Source: Astragalus membranaceus (taxonomy: Eukaryota; Streptophyta; Magnoliopsida; Fabales; Fabaceae). From it: DNA of 64,000 nucleotides. Position 1 is the stretch's first letter, and every line of letters starts with the position of its first letter. Of this stretch, positions 63,772-64,000 are shown in pieces. The stretch spans positions 108,567,806-108,631,805 of the forward strand of contig CM076849.1 in the NCBI GenBank assembly GCA_039519185.1. The letters are read 5' to 3'. The notes beneath the pieces are model-generated. The model did no database searches and was not told where the DNA came from. It was given only the letters and a program-made list of their open reading frames with translations. Made by a program: the position numbers and the translations under genes.

Positions 63772-64000
63772 GGACATCGGAAAAGCGTAGGAGATTGCGC
63801 AATTTCCTTAATAAGGGTGAATTCGATTGTGTTTTTCTTCAAGAAACCAAGTGTTGTTCGCTATCTCGTAGGTCAATAGTGAGTGTGTGGAATAGTGGAA
63901 ACTATGATTGGGCTGTGAAACATTCTGATGGGTTGTCCGGGGGACTGCTATGTATATAGAAAGAGGGTAAGTTTGAGGTCCAATTCTCCTTCTCTGGAGA
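63772..64000 (+). pseudogene. LINE-3 ORF2 endonuclease continuation, cut by window edge
   Basis: Across the gypsy insertion the endonuclease frame continues: TSEKRRRLRNFLNKGEFDCV, FLQETKCCS (catalytic QETK), VWNSGNYDWAV and SDGLSGGLL. A TAG follows near 63957. These are the early motifs of plant L1 apurinic endonucleases. The rest lies outside the window. Confidence 0.85.

Overview
This is a plant nuclear window and almost all of it is transposable-element DNA. The element classes are TNP2-type CACTA transposons, L1-type LINEs, Athila-, SIRE- and chromovirus-type LTR elements, copia relics, and TRIM, hAT and tRNA-SINE insertions. Base composition, a plant NF-YB gene and the style of the elements suggest a eudicot. 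A papilionoid legume (clover or Medicago type) is my best guess, an inference from remembered element families and not a proven assignment. Only one ordinary host gene is well supported: an NF-YB (HAP3) transcription factor subunit at about 50.9-54.7 kb, minus strand, two exons.

Layout 0-30 kb: one L1-type LINE on the plus strand is the host layer. It is cut three times. CACTA-1 (open at the left edge, ending at 14210) interrupts its endonuclease region. CACTA-2 (about 15.2 to 22717) interrupts the region before the reverse transcriptase. A 2.5-kb solo LTR (23500-26031, target duplication GGATT) interrupts the reverse transcriptase itself. CACTA-1 is in turn cut by a non-autonomous Athila-like LTR element (2302-8957, target duplication GCCAT, tRNA-Asp primer site) and by a short LINE derivative (11057-12106). 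The LINE ends in poly-A near 28050, followed by an LTR-like block and a broken palindromic element.

Layout 30-44 kb: a minus-strand SIRE-like copia complex (31.7-38.5 kb) reads LTR, gag, LTR, partial gag with no pol. It lies within an older plus-strand copia LTR. A 644-bp double palindrome with tRNA-like Pol III boxes and a 5-bp target duplication sits at 40565-41208, followed by a LINE derivative that keeps ORF1 but has lost ORF2.

Layout 44-57 kb: a non-autonomous CACTA element (44563-45790) sits in the LTR of a decayed copia element (to about 50.5 kb), which also carries a solo LTR. Next comes the NF-YB gene, whose 3.4-kb intron holds a TRIM, a hAT MITE and a SINE, each with target duplications. 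Partial copies of its exon-1 region lie on both sides.

Layout 57-64 kb: a very young Ty3/gypsy chromovirus-type element (57948-63766) has identical-length 782-bp LTRs and an intact 1451-codon polyprotein whose last ~40 residues are encoded by the 3' LTR. It is inserted near the start of ORF2 of another LINE. It is the only element here that looks potentially autonomous. The transposases and other polyproteins all carry stops, frameshifts or deletions.
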